From assembly GCF_000002865.3 (NCBI RefSeq), contig NW_001865052.1, positions 292,407 to 325,115 on the forward strand: a stretch of 32,709 nt of DNA, in the 5' to 3' direction. Shown in pieces: positions 1 to 10,990 of this stretch (position 1 is the stretch's first letter; each line of letters opens with the position of its first letter). The notes under the pieces are model-generated. The model was not told the origin of the DNA, ran no database searches, and saw nothing but the letters and a program-made list of their open reading frames with translations. The DNA comes from Monosiga brevicollis MX1. Lineage: Eukaryota > Opisthokonta > Choanoflagellata > Craspedida > Salpingoecidae. The position numbers and the translations under genes are program-made.

Positions 1-145
1 CTCTCTCTCTCTCTCGTCTCTCTCGCTCTTTTCTCTCGCTCGCTCTCTCGGCTCTCTCTCGGCTCTCTCGCTCTCTCTCGGCTCTCTCTCTCTCTCTCGG
101 CTCTCTCGCTCTCTCTCGGCTCTCTCTCTCTCTCTCTTTTTCTGC
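1..145. repeat. CT-rich simple repeat, (CT)n with GGCTCTCTC-like units
   Basis: Almost pure pyrimidine on the + strand, made of (CT)n runs broken by cggctctctc and cgctctctctc units. It is followed by a short TGG-rich run near 170-205. It lies upstream of the ankyrin gene and may be promoter or 5' UTR sequence. No gene is seen in positions 1-502. Confidence 0.85.
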
Positions 146-502
146 TTGAGAGGGGTACGTCTATGTTGGTGGTGAGGCAGTGGTGGTGGTGGTGGTGGCG
201 GATGGATTTGCGTTGCGGGGGGGAAGGGGCGAACGGCTGCTGTAGGTGCTGATGTGGGCGGTGGTCGTTAACAACACGAGCTGTTCAACAACGGGTTGAC
301 GTCAACACCCCCAGCTGGCCGCCGCCTGCCTTTGGCCGTCTGAGCTGCAGCTCTTGATATAGATAGAGCGGGGGGACTGCGGACGGCTGCTTCTCCGAAG
401 GACGGGGATGAAGGTGGGCGCACCTCGATGACGGCCCTCACCCGGCCCATCAACTTGACTCACCAGCGCTCGCTCGTTCACGTGCCGCCCTTCGCGGACT
501 AG

Positions 503-3500
503 ATGTCGGAGCCCATCAGCCCCGAACACCCCCTCTACGCCCAAATGATCATGCAACAACAACAGGCGGCCTACGATGCCTACTATGCCCAGCTTCATCA
601 GGTTTGATACCGGCCATGCTTTGCGTCTATTCCCAACACCTCGCTCAGCACTCATGCCACATCTTGTTTGTTTGTGTAGGCACTCTCCGCCAACACGTCT
701 CCCCCGGTGGTCCAGCCACCTGCCGAAAAAACACGTTGGTCTCAGCCGCATTTCTCAAGCTCTCGCCCCGACCCTTGATTCCCGAGATCATCTCGTTCAC
801 TCGTTGTTCTTTATCATGCAGATCATCTCACCCGGCACTTGCTCGTAGCGCACGAAGCGGCCATGACCGGAGATGGTGAAGCCTTGACAGCCCTTTTCCG
901 CAGCAATCCTCAAGCGCTCTCTGCCCCGGTACAAATGCCTGCTGTCCTGTCTCTAGCACACACCGACCCGCATGCCCACCACTCCACTCCGCATTCGCTG
1001 CTCGACCAACAGCTGGCCATTGAACAGTTGTGACGTGGTTCAATAGGATGACCATGGACGCATGCCCCTGCACTACGCCGTGGCCTACGATCAAGCTGAT
1101 GCCATCAATGTCTTGTTGCAGGTCTTGTCTTGCTTGATTGTTCTCCTGTGGTGAACGGCCAGATCATCGGCTGATGATGTCCGCCCCCGCACCGCTCAGG
1201 CACGTGTCAAGGTCAATTGCGGGGATGCCGAGGGCCGAACGCCACTGCACATGGCAGTGCATCAAGGCAATGTCGTCATGACCAAGACGCTGCTGGCTGC
1301 CGGTACGCCTCGCCATGATTGTCAGCCATGTGTTCTGGCGCGTGGCACCAGACCCCGGTGACCCTGCTTCACCTCATGATGGCTCCCTGTCATGATGTGT
1401 ATCGTCCAGGTGCCAAGGCCACGGCCCGCGACGCACACGGCCGGATACCGCTGCACCTCGCCGTGGCACCAAAGGTCCGGTCCGCCTGCAGTAGATGGCT
1501 CTTTGCTGCCGTTACGCTTCGCCAGTTGCTGTGTTCCTCACGCTGGTGTCCTTGAACCAACGCTCGCCCCAGGGCACGGAATGCGCCAAGTTACTCCTCT
1601 CGACGCCCGCGCGCAATCAGATTAACCAAAAGGATATGCAGGGCATGACGGCTCTTCATTGGGCAGGCTACCACAAGCGGCCCAACCACACCAAATATCT
1701 CCTGCATAAAGGTGCCGACGAAATGGCTCGTGACAGTGAACTCAAGGTTTGTTCTGTACCGTCCAGGCTCCCAAACCCCATCGCGCTTAAAAGTGGGACA
1801 TGCGGCCCCCACTTTCACCAATACAGCTCCGCAACCTCTCAAAACTTCATCACCCACCGCTGGCCCTCATATTCGATAGTCACCACTACATTGGGCATGC
1901 CAAAACGGTTCACCCATGTGCGTGAGCCTTCTCCTTTCCAGGTGAGGATCCCACAGCCTCGTCCCTTGTTGTTCTTCTGGGCCTTGCTCGGCCTTTTGAC
2001 CTTGGCGTCGGCCTTGACTTGTGCGTTTGCCGTGCATAGCCACTCAGCAAGTCTGGTCAACGATCAAGACAGCACTGGTACAACGCCGGCGCATCTAGCC
2101 GCTGGCAACGGGCATGCAAATGTGCTCAAGGTCAGCCCTCGCAACCTAGCCACCTGCCTGCTGACGAGCTGGTCGCACAAGTAAGCCTTGGCACATGACT
2201 GCCACTCAACCTCCACTCTTCCTCAGGTGCTAGCAAGGTGTCCTGGAATCGCTCTCGATGCCTGTGATCGCAATGGACGGACTGCACTGCACTGGGCAGC
2301 AGCAGCGGGGCATCAAGCTTGTGTCGCTGCCCTCTTGGCCTTTGGTGCTGACCCCTCCATCGTGGATCAGAATGGTGCCGTAGCGCGTGATTATGCCATG
2401 CGCAGCCAAGCTCCCAATGCACAGGCGATTGCACACGTATGTCGTCCACGGCGCCAACCCTGGTTTCAAGTCGGCAGACTCTGATTCTTATCATCGTGTT
2501 GTGGTCACCTCATGCTTGATAGGAACTCTTCACCGCAGAGAGCCAGCTTGAGGCTGGAGATTTTCAACTCCATCGCTTCCGCACGTACGCCGCTGCATTC
2601 AAGGCTCACGCCGCAGTCTTTTGTGGTTGCGCTGCATTGACCCATGTTTTGTCGATTTGCCCATGCATCTTCACCTATCCAGGAATCTGAAAGTGCCAGA
2701 TGAACTCACCGAAGTGGATGTTCTCAAAGTGCGTGCCATCATTCCCATTCTCTCCTCCCTGTCCTGGCAGCCATTGATCTTGGGCACCACCTGCCATTCT
2801 TGACTTCATTACATGTGCCCAGCCATCGCCGCGAAGCCAAGGCATGGCAAAGGCTCTTGGAGCTGAGGTGGGGCACAGTGGGCGCGTCGGCGTTAGTACT
2901 GTTGCTGCTGCGCAAAATCACCATGCTCCATCCGGGACCAAAGGCACGGTCGATTCTGAGGTAGATCTACAGTGGCATCCAACCCGAAATTCTGATTTTT
3001 GTGCTGTTTTGCGCAGCTCACGCGAGCGGAGGATTCTGCATAGGGGATGCGGCTCTTGGTCCAACCACCATCCCGCAATGATCTCCGAGGCTGGCGGGAA
3101 GCTTTTGAAGCACAGACAGCACTCGCCACGCGGCAGCAACAACTCCTGGCTCGGCAAGAAACAACTCTCCAGGAACTTCAGGCACAGCTGCAGGTTGTGA
3201 GCCAAAGCAATCAGCCCGTTCCACCAAACCTCAGCGACACTTTGGCCCAGCAACTTGAAGCGGAGAACAAGAGGCTTTCCGAACAGGTGCTCAGACCATG
3301 CTGCAGCGGAGCAAAGCCCCGCCCTTCCCCCGTGGACATTGCTCTTCTTGTTATTGATCCTCCTTGTGCTTCATCCGCATAGGTGGCCGCGCTACAGGAC
3401 AAGTTGGACTTGGCTGAATCACAGCTGGTGAGATGCAATTCTCCTCCTCCAAGCATCCACTTTGTGCTGAAAGTGACACTGGCATGTGTGGCATTAGATC

Positions 3501-3822
3501 AAGGCTAAACGACGTGCTAGTAGTGCGCCGCTGGACAACGCGAGCGCACAGCAGCGGACTCAAAAGCTTGAAGTGAGCGGCCCCCGCTTGTCCTTGACTT
3601 GTGCTGCTACGTGGTCGTAATTAAAACCCGGGATCGTGTGGTACTTAGGCCGAATTAAAGGCTGTCAAGGCGGCCAATCGACGCGCGCGTGAACGCATCA
3701 AACTGCTCGAGAAGGTCAGAAGATATCGGCTCGGTTCTTGGCTTGGCTGCGTGCATGCGCATGCTTTCTGTGTCCAAATCTGACCTTGCTTGCTTCTTGG
3801 TGCATTGCCACAGCGACCCTAG
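503..3822 (+). CDS. ANKRD55: ANKRD55-like ankyrin-repeat protein with C-terminal coiled coil (18 exons)
   Basis: Probably a scaffold protein; no enzymatic domain is seen. Exons: 503-601, 680-734, 822-928, 1047-1121, 1200-1302, 1410-1474, 1573-1746, 1827-1917, 2048-2130, 2227-2436, 2523-2584, 2683-2728, 2823-2867, 3044-3286, 3383-3427, 3498-3572, 3649-3714, 3814-3822. All phases agree, giving about 550 aa. Ankyrin signatures recur (GRMPLHYAV, GRTPLHMAV, GRIPLHLAV, GMTALHWAGYHKRPNHTKYL, GRTALHWAAAAGHQACVAAL). The order, including the distinctive 'GMT.LHWA..H..P.HT..LL.KGAD' unit, matches my memory of vertebrate ANKRD55 better than inversin. Exons 14-17 are Gln/Glu/Lys-rich coiled coil. The start is the first ATG in phase with the chain. 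Exons 8 (1827-1917) and 13 (2823-2867) are the least certain. It converges on the E2 gene downstream. Confidence 0.8.
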
Positions 3823-4452
3823 GTGGCGGACGCTCTCGCGATTTGTGTTTGTACTGTCGTGCCGTGCGCATGCTTTTACCATGGGATTTGAGCTAGATCT
3901 CCCTCTGTCTCTGCTATTGGGCCTTTCGAGCTACAGAGTTTGTTATTTGCCATTTTAGGTAGCCAGTTCTTATTTACATATACGCAACAAAAATACCCCA
4001 GACCCCCTGCCCCTTGTTTTCGGTTTTTGGTTTGTTTATTGCCGACTCATCGCTATCCAGACCTTGCACATGTCGAGTGGCGCTTTGCTTGTTCCCATTC
4101 GAGTGGCTTATCCTTCTTGTGAGTTTTGCCAGACATGCTAATTTGACATCCGCATAGAAAATGTGCCCTTTCGGCCGAACATCTAACGCGCCCTGGCGCG
4201 GCTGCATGCAGTTCTTTGATTCAAAAAGGGAGTGTACAAGGTCAATTATCGGGCGCTTATGTACAACAGGTTAAAGTCCAACACGACTGGGGCTTGCCAA
4301 CGAAAGCCTACACAACCAACTCCAGGCAATGAACATCAACCAAATTCTTTGACAACTCGACAGCAAATCGACAGCAAGCCGCCAGCACAACTTTTACTGT
4401 GTGCATGACTCGAGAGCTGATGGCACACTCTGCGAAGTGGATGAGCCTAGAA
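3823..4452. other. Convergent 3' intergenic region with a minus-strand AATAAA
   Basis: About 630 bp between two convergent genes, moderately AT-rich around 3940-4060. An AATAAA hexamer on the minus strand (4035-4040) lies about 410 bp past the stop of the E2 gene and could be its polyadenylation signal. No open frame here looks coding. Confidence 0.5.
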
Positions 4453-6504
4453 TTATGGTTGCCCAGCATGGCGGCGCTGGCGAGGGCCGTTGTAGCGCCT
4501 ACCACGATTTGCACCAGGGCCGCCAGGCTGCTTGCGACGGTCCTGAAAGTGGTAGCCACGCTGCAGTGAGGTGGAGAGAGAGACCTGCAGCCATTCGTGA
4601 AGGCGTGCTGGCGGAAGCGGAATGTGATCCATGGCCACCAGGTATTCGTTCCACTCGGTCATGCGCTCAGCCTCCTTGCTGGCCTGCAGGATCCTCTCCA
4701 CCAGCGCTTCGGCCGGCACACCAAAGCGAGCGTCACTGCTGAGTAGCTGCGCATGTAGCTCACCGCGAGACGTCACCACTGCGGCCATATACTTGGCAAA
4801 CAGACTGAGACTACGCGAGACAGCAGTGTGCTCAAAAGACTTGCTGAGACGCTCGTCCATGGAGCAACCGTCGGGATAAGCCAGTGCTGGCTCGTTCTGG
4901 ACCATCCAGCGCACGTTGCGGATGAAGGACTCCTCGAGAAAGGCGCGTGATAGCTTGTCCCATGAGCAGCTGGAGAAGGGCAGCAGACTGAGCAGTGCGC
5001 CCAGGTTGGGCTCGCTCTTCTTGTGGCGGGCTTGCTCGCCACAATAGATAAAGCTCTGGATTCGGGCCGTAATGCGCTCAGCAATGCTAGGTCGCTCCTC
5101 GATGAGACGGTGCAGCAGGCGCCAGATCTGCAAATACCCCTCGATAAGTCGAGCGGAGAGGCGTGTGCGCGTGTTCATCTGTCGGCGGGACGTGTCCTCG
5201 CTGGCACGGAAGGCCTCGGCCACGGTGGAAGAGAGGAGCATGCCAAAAATCTTCATGACGAGACGCTCACTGATAGTGGAGCGAACCGTCATGCGCGCAA
5301 ACTCTCCCAGCTCTGTATCGTCATTCATGTCCATCTGCAGCAGCGTTGCGTTGATCAAGGGGCGGGCACGTTTGTAGTGGGCCTCATTAATGTAGAGGGG
5401 CAGGAAGTAGTTCATTTCCACCTTAAAGATGCTCTTGCGAAAGCCCATCTGCCAGGCCTCATAGCTGATATACTCACAGGGCGTGCTCACAGACATGAGG
5501 CCTCCGTGTCGATTGCGCTTCACATGAATGCCAATACCCAGGATGGCGTCGTTATCCGGCTCGAACAGGTGGCTGGCGTTTTCCTGAGTTGCAAAGCAGC
5601 AAATATCTCGAAGAATCTGCTGGCGCTGCTCACCCGACACTGGGCCATCAATCGTATTCACATCCAAGTTGGGGTGGGCAGCGATGTGGCGGCGCTGTGC
5701 CACGTGCTTCTTGTTACAAGTGTCGTGTCCTGGTGCCTTGGCTGCACCCGAATGTTTGGTGACTGCGGCGGCATAACTGAAAGTGACCGGTGGGGCTGGG
5801 TCGGGCTTGGAGGGCTGGTCCGCTAGATCGCTTGCCTCATCACTGTTGCTGGCAGCTGTGATGTCGGTCTGCTTGTCTGCACTCACGGCTGGGTCTAGTG
5901 CGCAGTTGGTCCCTGCTGCGGGCGCGACAAGCTCGTTTGGTGGCGTGACGTCACCGGCGGAGATGCGCTCTTCTTGTGAAGACGGCACGTCGATATCCGC
6001 GTTGCATGGGGGCTGCCATGTTGTTGTATTGGTGCCAGAGTGGCCACAGGCACACTGCACCTTCTGTGCAGCGGTCCGGATGCTTTCGAGGTCACTGGGG
6101 CTATGGTCGCTGTCGTAAAAGAGGAAGGCGTGGATGTTGAGCAGGACAGAGCGCATCGTGTAGGCGGGCGACCAGCTGGCAACGTCTTTGCTCCAATCGG
6201 TGTGGATCTCGTTGTAGTCTGAGAGAATGGAGAGACAGAGGCGGCCTTGGCTGTTCTCGACACCGTGCTTGTACCGGAGGGTGGAGTGGAAGCTAGCAGA
6301 TGGGGCCCTCATGGGGAAGTCTTGGGGAAAGGTAAAAGTGGCGTGGATGGCCGTATCATGCAGCTTATGGTCGGCAGAGAAAAAGAAATTGACGTGCCAT
6401 TCCAACATGTTGTCTTCGCAGGCAGTGACGGCGAACAGTTCAGAGGGCTCACGCATGATTTCGCGCAGATCGCGGCGCACGCGCCGCAGCGCTATGGATG
6501 CCAT
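4453..6504 (-). CDS. Ubc6/UBE2J-like ubiquitin-conjugating enzyme fused to a large C-terminal domain
   Basis: Predicted E2-type ubiquitin (or ubiquitin-like) conjugating protein, 683 aa in one uninterrupted frame. Residues about 1-165 form the UBC fold: start MASIALRRVRRDLREI, 'EDNMLEWHV', 'FPQDFPMRAPS', then 'GRLCLSIL' with the presumed catalytic Cys, and 'WSPAYTMRSVLLNI'. The usual HPN tripeptide is absent, as in Ubc6/UBE2J, whose 'EDN.FEWH' and 'ICLSIS' are close. A CACG motif follows. A low-complexity linker leads to a conserved-looking C-terminal region (about 300-640) with 'ILGIGIHVKRN' and 'LPLYINEAHYKRA'. I recall this type of extension on other protist E2s, but it has no function I can name. 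The end is basic and Gly/Arg-rich. No Ubc6-like tail anchor is present. The frame is open to an ATG at 6774, but 6504 was chosen because the UBC fold begins there. It is the only large gene here without introns. Confidence 0.85.
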   Translation of the reverse strand: MASIALRRVRRDLREIMREPSELFAVTACEDNMLEWHVNFFFSADHKLHDTAIHATFTFPQDFPMRAPSASFHSTLRYKHGVENSQGRLCLSILSDYNEIHTDWSKDVASWSPAYTMRSVLLNIHAFLFYDSDHSPSDLESIRTAAQKVQCACGHSGTNTTTWQPPCNADIDVPSSQEERISAGDVTPPNELVAPAAGTNCALDPAVSADKQTDITAASNSDEASDLADQPSKPDPAPPVTFSYAAAVTKHSGAAKAPGHDTCNKKHVAQRRHIAAHPNLDVNTIDGPVSGEQRQQILRDICCFATQENASHLFEPDNDAILGIGIHVKRNRHGGLMSVSTPCEYISYEAWQMGFRKSIFKVEMNYFLPLYINEAHYKRARPLINATLLQMDMNDDTELGEFARMTVRSTISERLVMKIFGMLLSSTVAEAFRASEDTSRRQMNTRTRLSARLIEGYLQIWRLLHRLIEERPSIAERITARIQSFIYCGEQARHKKSEPNLGALLSLLPFSSCSWDKLSRAFLEESFIRNVRWMVQNEPALAYPDGCSMDERLSKSFEHTAVSRSLSLFAKYMAAVVTSRGELHAQLLSSDARFGVPAEALVERILQASKEAERMTEWNEYLVAMDHIPLPPARLHEWLQVSLSTSLQRGYHFQDRRKQPGGPGANRGRRYNGPRQRRHAGQP

Positions 6505-7977
6505 GTTGCTGGTCTGTCGCGCCTTTTGTGCTGATGGCTCAAGGTGGCTTTTGGTAGAGCAAAGAAGGTGGCGGGCTATCAAAAGGGCAAGGGAGCCAAG
6601 TTCACGACGCCAATGTGGTGTGAATGTGAACGAACAATGCCAGGAAGAAAATGGGACCTGTCGCCGGCGTCTTGCCACGGTTCTGACCATCGCGATCACC
6701 TCTTCCACACAATGTTCCACATCCCCACGAGCGTTTTGGCAACACTTGGCTTCTGCTTCACAGGCCAAAGGCAAAGGGCAAGGGCGGCTTGCGTGTGGAG
6801 GGTGGGGAGTTCAAAGCGCAGGGTTGATCTCAGCCCAAGCACTCGTTTGTATGGGGCGCTTCACGCCAGCCAATACCTCACAAGCATACTCGAAAGAGAT
6901 CGGCTCGTATTGTCAGCACGTCAGAGGATCGGTCTTTGCACCTTGTGCTTATCTCCAGCCATTATACAAGTTGTTGATGCTGACAATATGGATTGTGAAG
7001 AGGAAATGAAGGATATTGAAGATTATGGGTGAATTAGAGCATGTATAGTGTATAATATCTATGAGTTTATGCTAGTATTCATCAACTTAAAGTAGATATA
7101 CGTGTAGTTGTTGGTGTTAGTTTGTGTAGTTACCGTGAGTCGTCATGATGTGTGAGTAACTTGATCAGCAATGAAAAGGCTGCGGGCACGCGACTGATAT
7201 TGGCCCTTCGAGCACCTTCGATTCACCACGTCAGAGAAAGGGTTTGGCGTGCTTCAGCGGCCGGTGAACGCTTGGCGCGTTTGATAAACATGTCGATACG
7301 TGACCATTATCATCCTCTTTCAAATTGGGCAATCTCGCTGGCAGCCCCAATCCCCTCGCCAGAAGGATCGTGGGATCAATATCGGCGGTGAAGAGCACAC
7401 GAAGCAAAAGTGTTTCCTTTGCAAAATAAGATTTTTGTTAAGTCTGCAACACGCGAAAGACGTTGGAGGGCACTCGGGAGGGAAGGGTGGACAGCAAGAC
7501 AACCCGCCATTAGCCAGCAGCCGAAAAGCTAAGAGACACGGACACCACAACTAACACAGAGCCCAACAAGCGCGCGGAAGCTCGTGATGAGCTCACGACG
7601 CGCTGAGCTGATCGAGACGGAATACAACAAGAGAAAAGAGAAGAGGAACAAGGTGAAGAAAGGTAAGGGAGTAATCCTAAGCGGCTGCCTGCCACAATGG
7701 GCGAGGCAATGGCAATGGCGCCTCTAAACCCTTGGACGATCCTTTCCAGGGAGAAAGGCCAAGAAGCAAGGTGCAGAAAGACAAGACAAAAGAGACAAAA
7801 AAAAAAAAAAAGGAGGAGGAGAAGAAGAAGAAGAAGAAGAAGAAAAGGGAAGACGGTCGACTTGCAAACGACCTCAGGTGGCGTCCAAGGCCAGGTACAC
7901 GAACGAGACGGGCGACAAATGACAAGACACAGACAAAGCGATGGATGGTTTCATCAGCAGAGCCAATGGCGCGACGC
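6505..7977. other. Intergenic region, no convincing gene
   Basis: This lies between the 5' end of the E2 gene and the 3' end of the syntaxin gene, both on the minus strand. Positions 6960-7145 are a distinctly AT-rich island in a GC-rich setting. Positions 7797-7848 are an A-run followed by (GAA)n/(GGA)n purine repeats. The open frames here, for example + 6544-7032, lack recognisable domains or a supporting splice pattern. Confidence 0.5.
7797..7848. repeat. Poly-A followed by (GAG/GAA)n purine repeat
   Basis: An A13 run followed by gga and gaa triplets on the + strand. On the minus strand this is (TTC)n, just downstream of the syntaxin stop codon and likely within its 3' flank. Confidence 0.9.
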
Positions 7978-9843
7978 TTAGTGCTTCTTCTTCTTCAAGG
8001 ACTCAACGACAATGATGGCAATGATGCCGGCTACGACGGCCACAATCACGAAGAGGCACAGAGCCTTGCCTCGCGCGGATTTCTAAGGCGCAATAACCAA
8101 GGAGAAGAAGAACACACGAGAGGAAACATTGTGAGATCGATGACCAACCAAGCCCAGATGAAGGGGTCGCGGAGAAAACACGAGCGTGCCAAAAGACCGC
8201 TCGAAGACCTGACGTGTAGCGCATGTGGCGCAGGCATGGCCATGTCAAGCAACCATTACCTGGTATCGCGAAGCGCGAGTCAGCTCTTCGACACCCTGTT
8301 CGGTACGACTGGCCGTCGTGGTCAAGTTGGCCTCGATTGAGTCTGCAGGGCGGCAATCGTGAGAAATGGCAAGCTACGGATTCTGCGAGTCAACGGTGGT
8401 CACAGCGGACGGCTGGGAGAACGCACCCAATTGATCACCCTGCTCTTGCACAATCTGCGCCAAATCTTTGAAGATGTCGTTGACCTCCGTCCTGGATTGA
8501 AGAGAAGAGAGGCATGAGACGCGAGACTGTCGCACAAGGCGGGGTCGGCACTTGTGTCCAAGCACACACGTACATTTGAGACTCGAGTTCGCGGATGCCT
8601 TGGTTGCGCTCTTCAATCTGGGCCGTGCGATAGTCAACCTCCATATCCAGTTGCTGTCGGCGATCGTCCTCGATGAGGGACTGCTTTTCCTCGGGACCCT
8701 GACCGTAGCCCACCGACTCGGCCCGTTCTCGGGAGATGGTGGCCTGCTCCTTCTGCAGGACGGCCTTGTAGGCCACCTTGAACTGATTAGCCACGGCCTC
8801 TAGATCCTTGCGCATCTTAGTTTGCTCCAGGCCACGATTCTTGCGCTCTGATGCTGTGCCGCCGTCCAAGCGGCCAAACTGCGAGCCATGGCGGCCAATG
8901 CCAAGATGTTTTGTCAAAGCAAGTTGGGCTAGAGTGGTGCAGCGCCGAAATGGGTGGGTGGCGCGTCACGGAGCAGCACCGGGCTAATACGCTGACCTGC
9001 TTGATCATATCGGTAGTCTCACGAATAATATCTTTGCAATCTTCGACGAGATCTTGGAGCTGGTGGTGTTGCGTTGCACAGCAAGGCGCAAATAGGTGTG
9101 AGGAGGTGGAGCATGAGTTTGATCCACGGAAAAGGAGCTGAGCCGTATTCAGCAAAAGCTGCGCACGCCACCATCTGTTCCCTCGAAAAGAGACAGGATG
9201 GAAAATAAAGGAGGAAGATATAGTCACCGACACGAGCAAAACGCTCGCGCCACAAGAGCCGTGGCCAACGACCCGCTTTGAAAAAGGTAGTTTGCACACA
9301 AAACGACCCTCATGTGACAGTAAATCTGGCACAAAAGTCCCCCTCGCCAGTCTCATGGTAAAGAGACGACAAGGTCTTTGAATGTGCGGTCCACGAAAAA
9401 AGACACAAACGACACTGGCCTCGAACTGAAACCAACCTGTGACATGGTCTGGCGGCCATCACCGCGGGTGCCGACCACCCGGGTCAGTTTCTCAATGTTG
9501 CGCACTATGCTCAAGGTTGAGGCAGAAGCGGGAGGCGTGAGCGACATCGGGCGAGAAGAGCGCTAGGTCAGAAAGGCGGGGCGTCTAGCTCCAGAAACAC
9601 CAGACGAGGCAATGTAGAAAATCGGCCAAGCTACCTTTCTTCTGGATGGAGAAGATGTTGGTAGTGATGGTCTCGCTGAGACGGATGTATTCCGTGTCGC
9701 CATCGCGAGCTATTGAGAGGGGCGTTGGAAGGAGTGGCACGTCAGTTAGCGGTCATTGGGCTGCCTTCCCGCCATCACGAACGCCAATCGAGTGCGCTCA
9801 CGGTGAACCGGCAAGCCGAGGACATACATTGATAGCGATCCAT
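7978..9843 (-). CDS. Endosomal Qa-SNARE, syntaxin 7/12 family (8 exons)
   Basis: Membrane-fusion SNARE, probably of endosomes or vacuoles. Exons on the minus strand: 9843-9828, 9709-9635, 9504-9437, 9059-8997, 8878-8574, 8491-8427, 8342-8260, 8082-7978. All phases agree, giving 259 aa. The N-terminal helical part includes 'SETITTNIFSIQKKVRNIEK' and 'LVEDCKDIIRETTDMIKQFG'. The SNARE motif runs through 'VNDIFKDLAQIVQEQGDQLD' and 'SIEANLTTTASRTEQGVEEL' and contains the zero-layer Gln of 'EQGD'. A tail anchor of about 20 hydrophobic residues ends in a KKKKH C-terminus. Order and motifs fit syntaxin 7/12 (IFKDL..(M/I)(I/V).(E/D)QGD, DSIEAN). The start ATG at 9843 has a good context (gcgccATGG). 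A later in-frame ATG at 9547 is intronic under this model. 9844-10640 upstream holds no gene that I can support. Confidence 0.92.
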
Positions 9844-10647
9844 GGCGCGCGGTTACCACCAATCTTGATCAAATCCGAAGCACAACAAAGAGTCAAAGAA
9901 GCGTGCTACGAATCAGGCATCCCGGCCATGTCAACCAGAGTGAGACCGGCACAGGCAAGTTGTTCCCATGATCGGACCCCGAGTTGTTGCGGTGTGTGAT
10001 GCGAACGATCAAGATGTGTTGGCACAGGATATTGAAGCCACGTCCTTCCGAAAACACACACGCGCGCATACAGAGCACGAACAGCAAAACAAAACCAAGC
10101 ACCATGATACGACCATCCTGTGGCAGGAGCCATGGTCCAGTCCCCGCTGGCGCTGCCGTTTGCAACCGCCATGCGAGCACACGTACCGATGCCCTTGGAG
10201 CGCGAGTTAAAAAAAAAGCGGGGGTCAGACCAACGCTCAACCATACGTTCGCACCCCCTTCCTGGGAGGGAGGGCGGCGATGTCAGCCGAGTTGAAGTTA
10301 GAGGAGTGTATTGAGTTTATGATCTTCATGCGTCGAGTTGGACTTTGGACGAAGTTAGAGAGTTGGGTTTATGAAGCAATAACAAGAGAAGATGTAGATA
10401 TCATAGTGTGTATTGTGATAAAAGATGAATAGAAAAGTATAGTTGGGGTCGATGTCATTTCTAGGATCCAAGGGTGTCCTGCTGTTCACCGTTTGACCCC
10501 TTTTCTTCGTTATAATCGACATATACCTATGATTTAACGACGGCTTCCCCGACATCAAATCCACACCAATAAGCTTACTTAAAACTTCAATTCTTCAAAA
10601 ACCCATCATTTATCTGCATCTTCCTGATAGCCCTCTATCTCGTACGT
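9844..10647. other. Divergent upstream region of syntaxin and PH genes
   Basis: No coding pattern is seen. From about 10300 to 10660 the sequence is markedly AT-rich and ends at a TATA box for the rightward gene. Any 5' UTR exon of the syntaxin gene would lie in 9844-10250. Confidence 0.4.
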
Positions 10648-10655
10648 TATAAAAG
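10648..10655 (+). promoter_or_regulatory. TATA box (TATAAAAG)
   Basis: A canonical TATAAAAG sits at the edge of an AT-rich stretch and is followed by pyrimidine-rich sequence. Transcription would be expected to begin about 30 bp downstream (near 10680). The next supported coding start on this strand is at 11620, so the leader would be long or spliced. Confidence 0.55.
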
Positions 10656-10884
10656 GAGCTGCTCACCAACCTCTGCCTCAGTCGCTGCCTTTAGCTCAAT
10701 CTCTAGCCTTCTCTCTCGTTCATCGCGTCTCTCTGACCTTCCATTATTTTGTCGTTCAATCTCATCGTCCTTGTTCTCCCTCTCTCCGCCCATCTCTCCC
10801 CATCTCTTCATCCCCGTCTCTATCTCTGACTCTGCATCACTGTCTCTCCTCTCTCTCTCTCACTCTCCTTGTTCAACAGCAGCT

Positions 10885-10990
10885 CCTCCTCCTCCTCCTC
10901 CTCCTCATCAGCTACAGGGCGCCGACGCTTCCTGCTCATCGTCGTCGTCGTCGTCGTCGTCACCGTCGTCGTTGTCGTCGTTGTTGTCGT
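10885..10990. repeat. Triplet repeats (CTC)n and (GTC/GTT)n
   Basis: A (CTC)7 run near 10888 is followed by a longer (GTC)n/(GTT)n tract to about 10990. In other frames these produce poly-Ser, poly-Val, poly-Thr and poly-Glu, so the open frames here are repeat-driven. They lie in the presumed 5' leader of the PH gene. Confidence 0.85.

Noticed and set aside
9437-9547. ATG at 9547 as the start of syntaxin
   Set aside because: The upstream exons 9843-9828 and 9709-9635 give the conserved N-terminal helix and join in phase at 9504. The 9505-9547 stretch is then intron.
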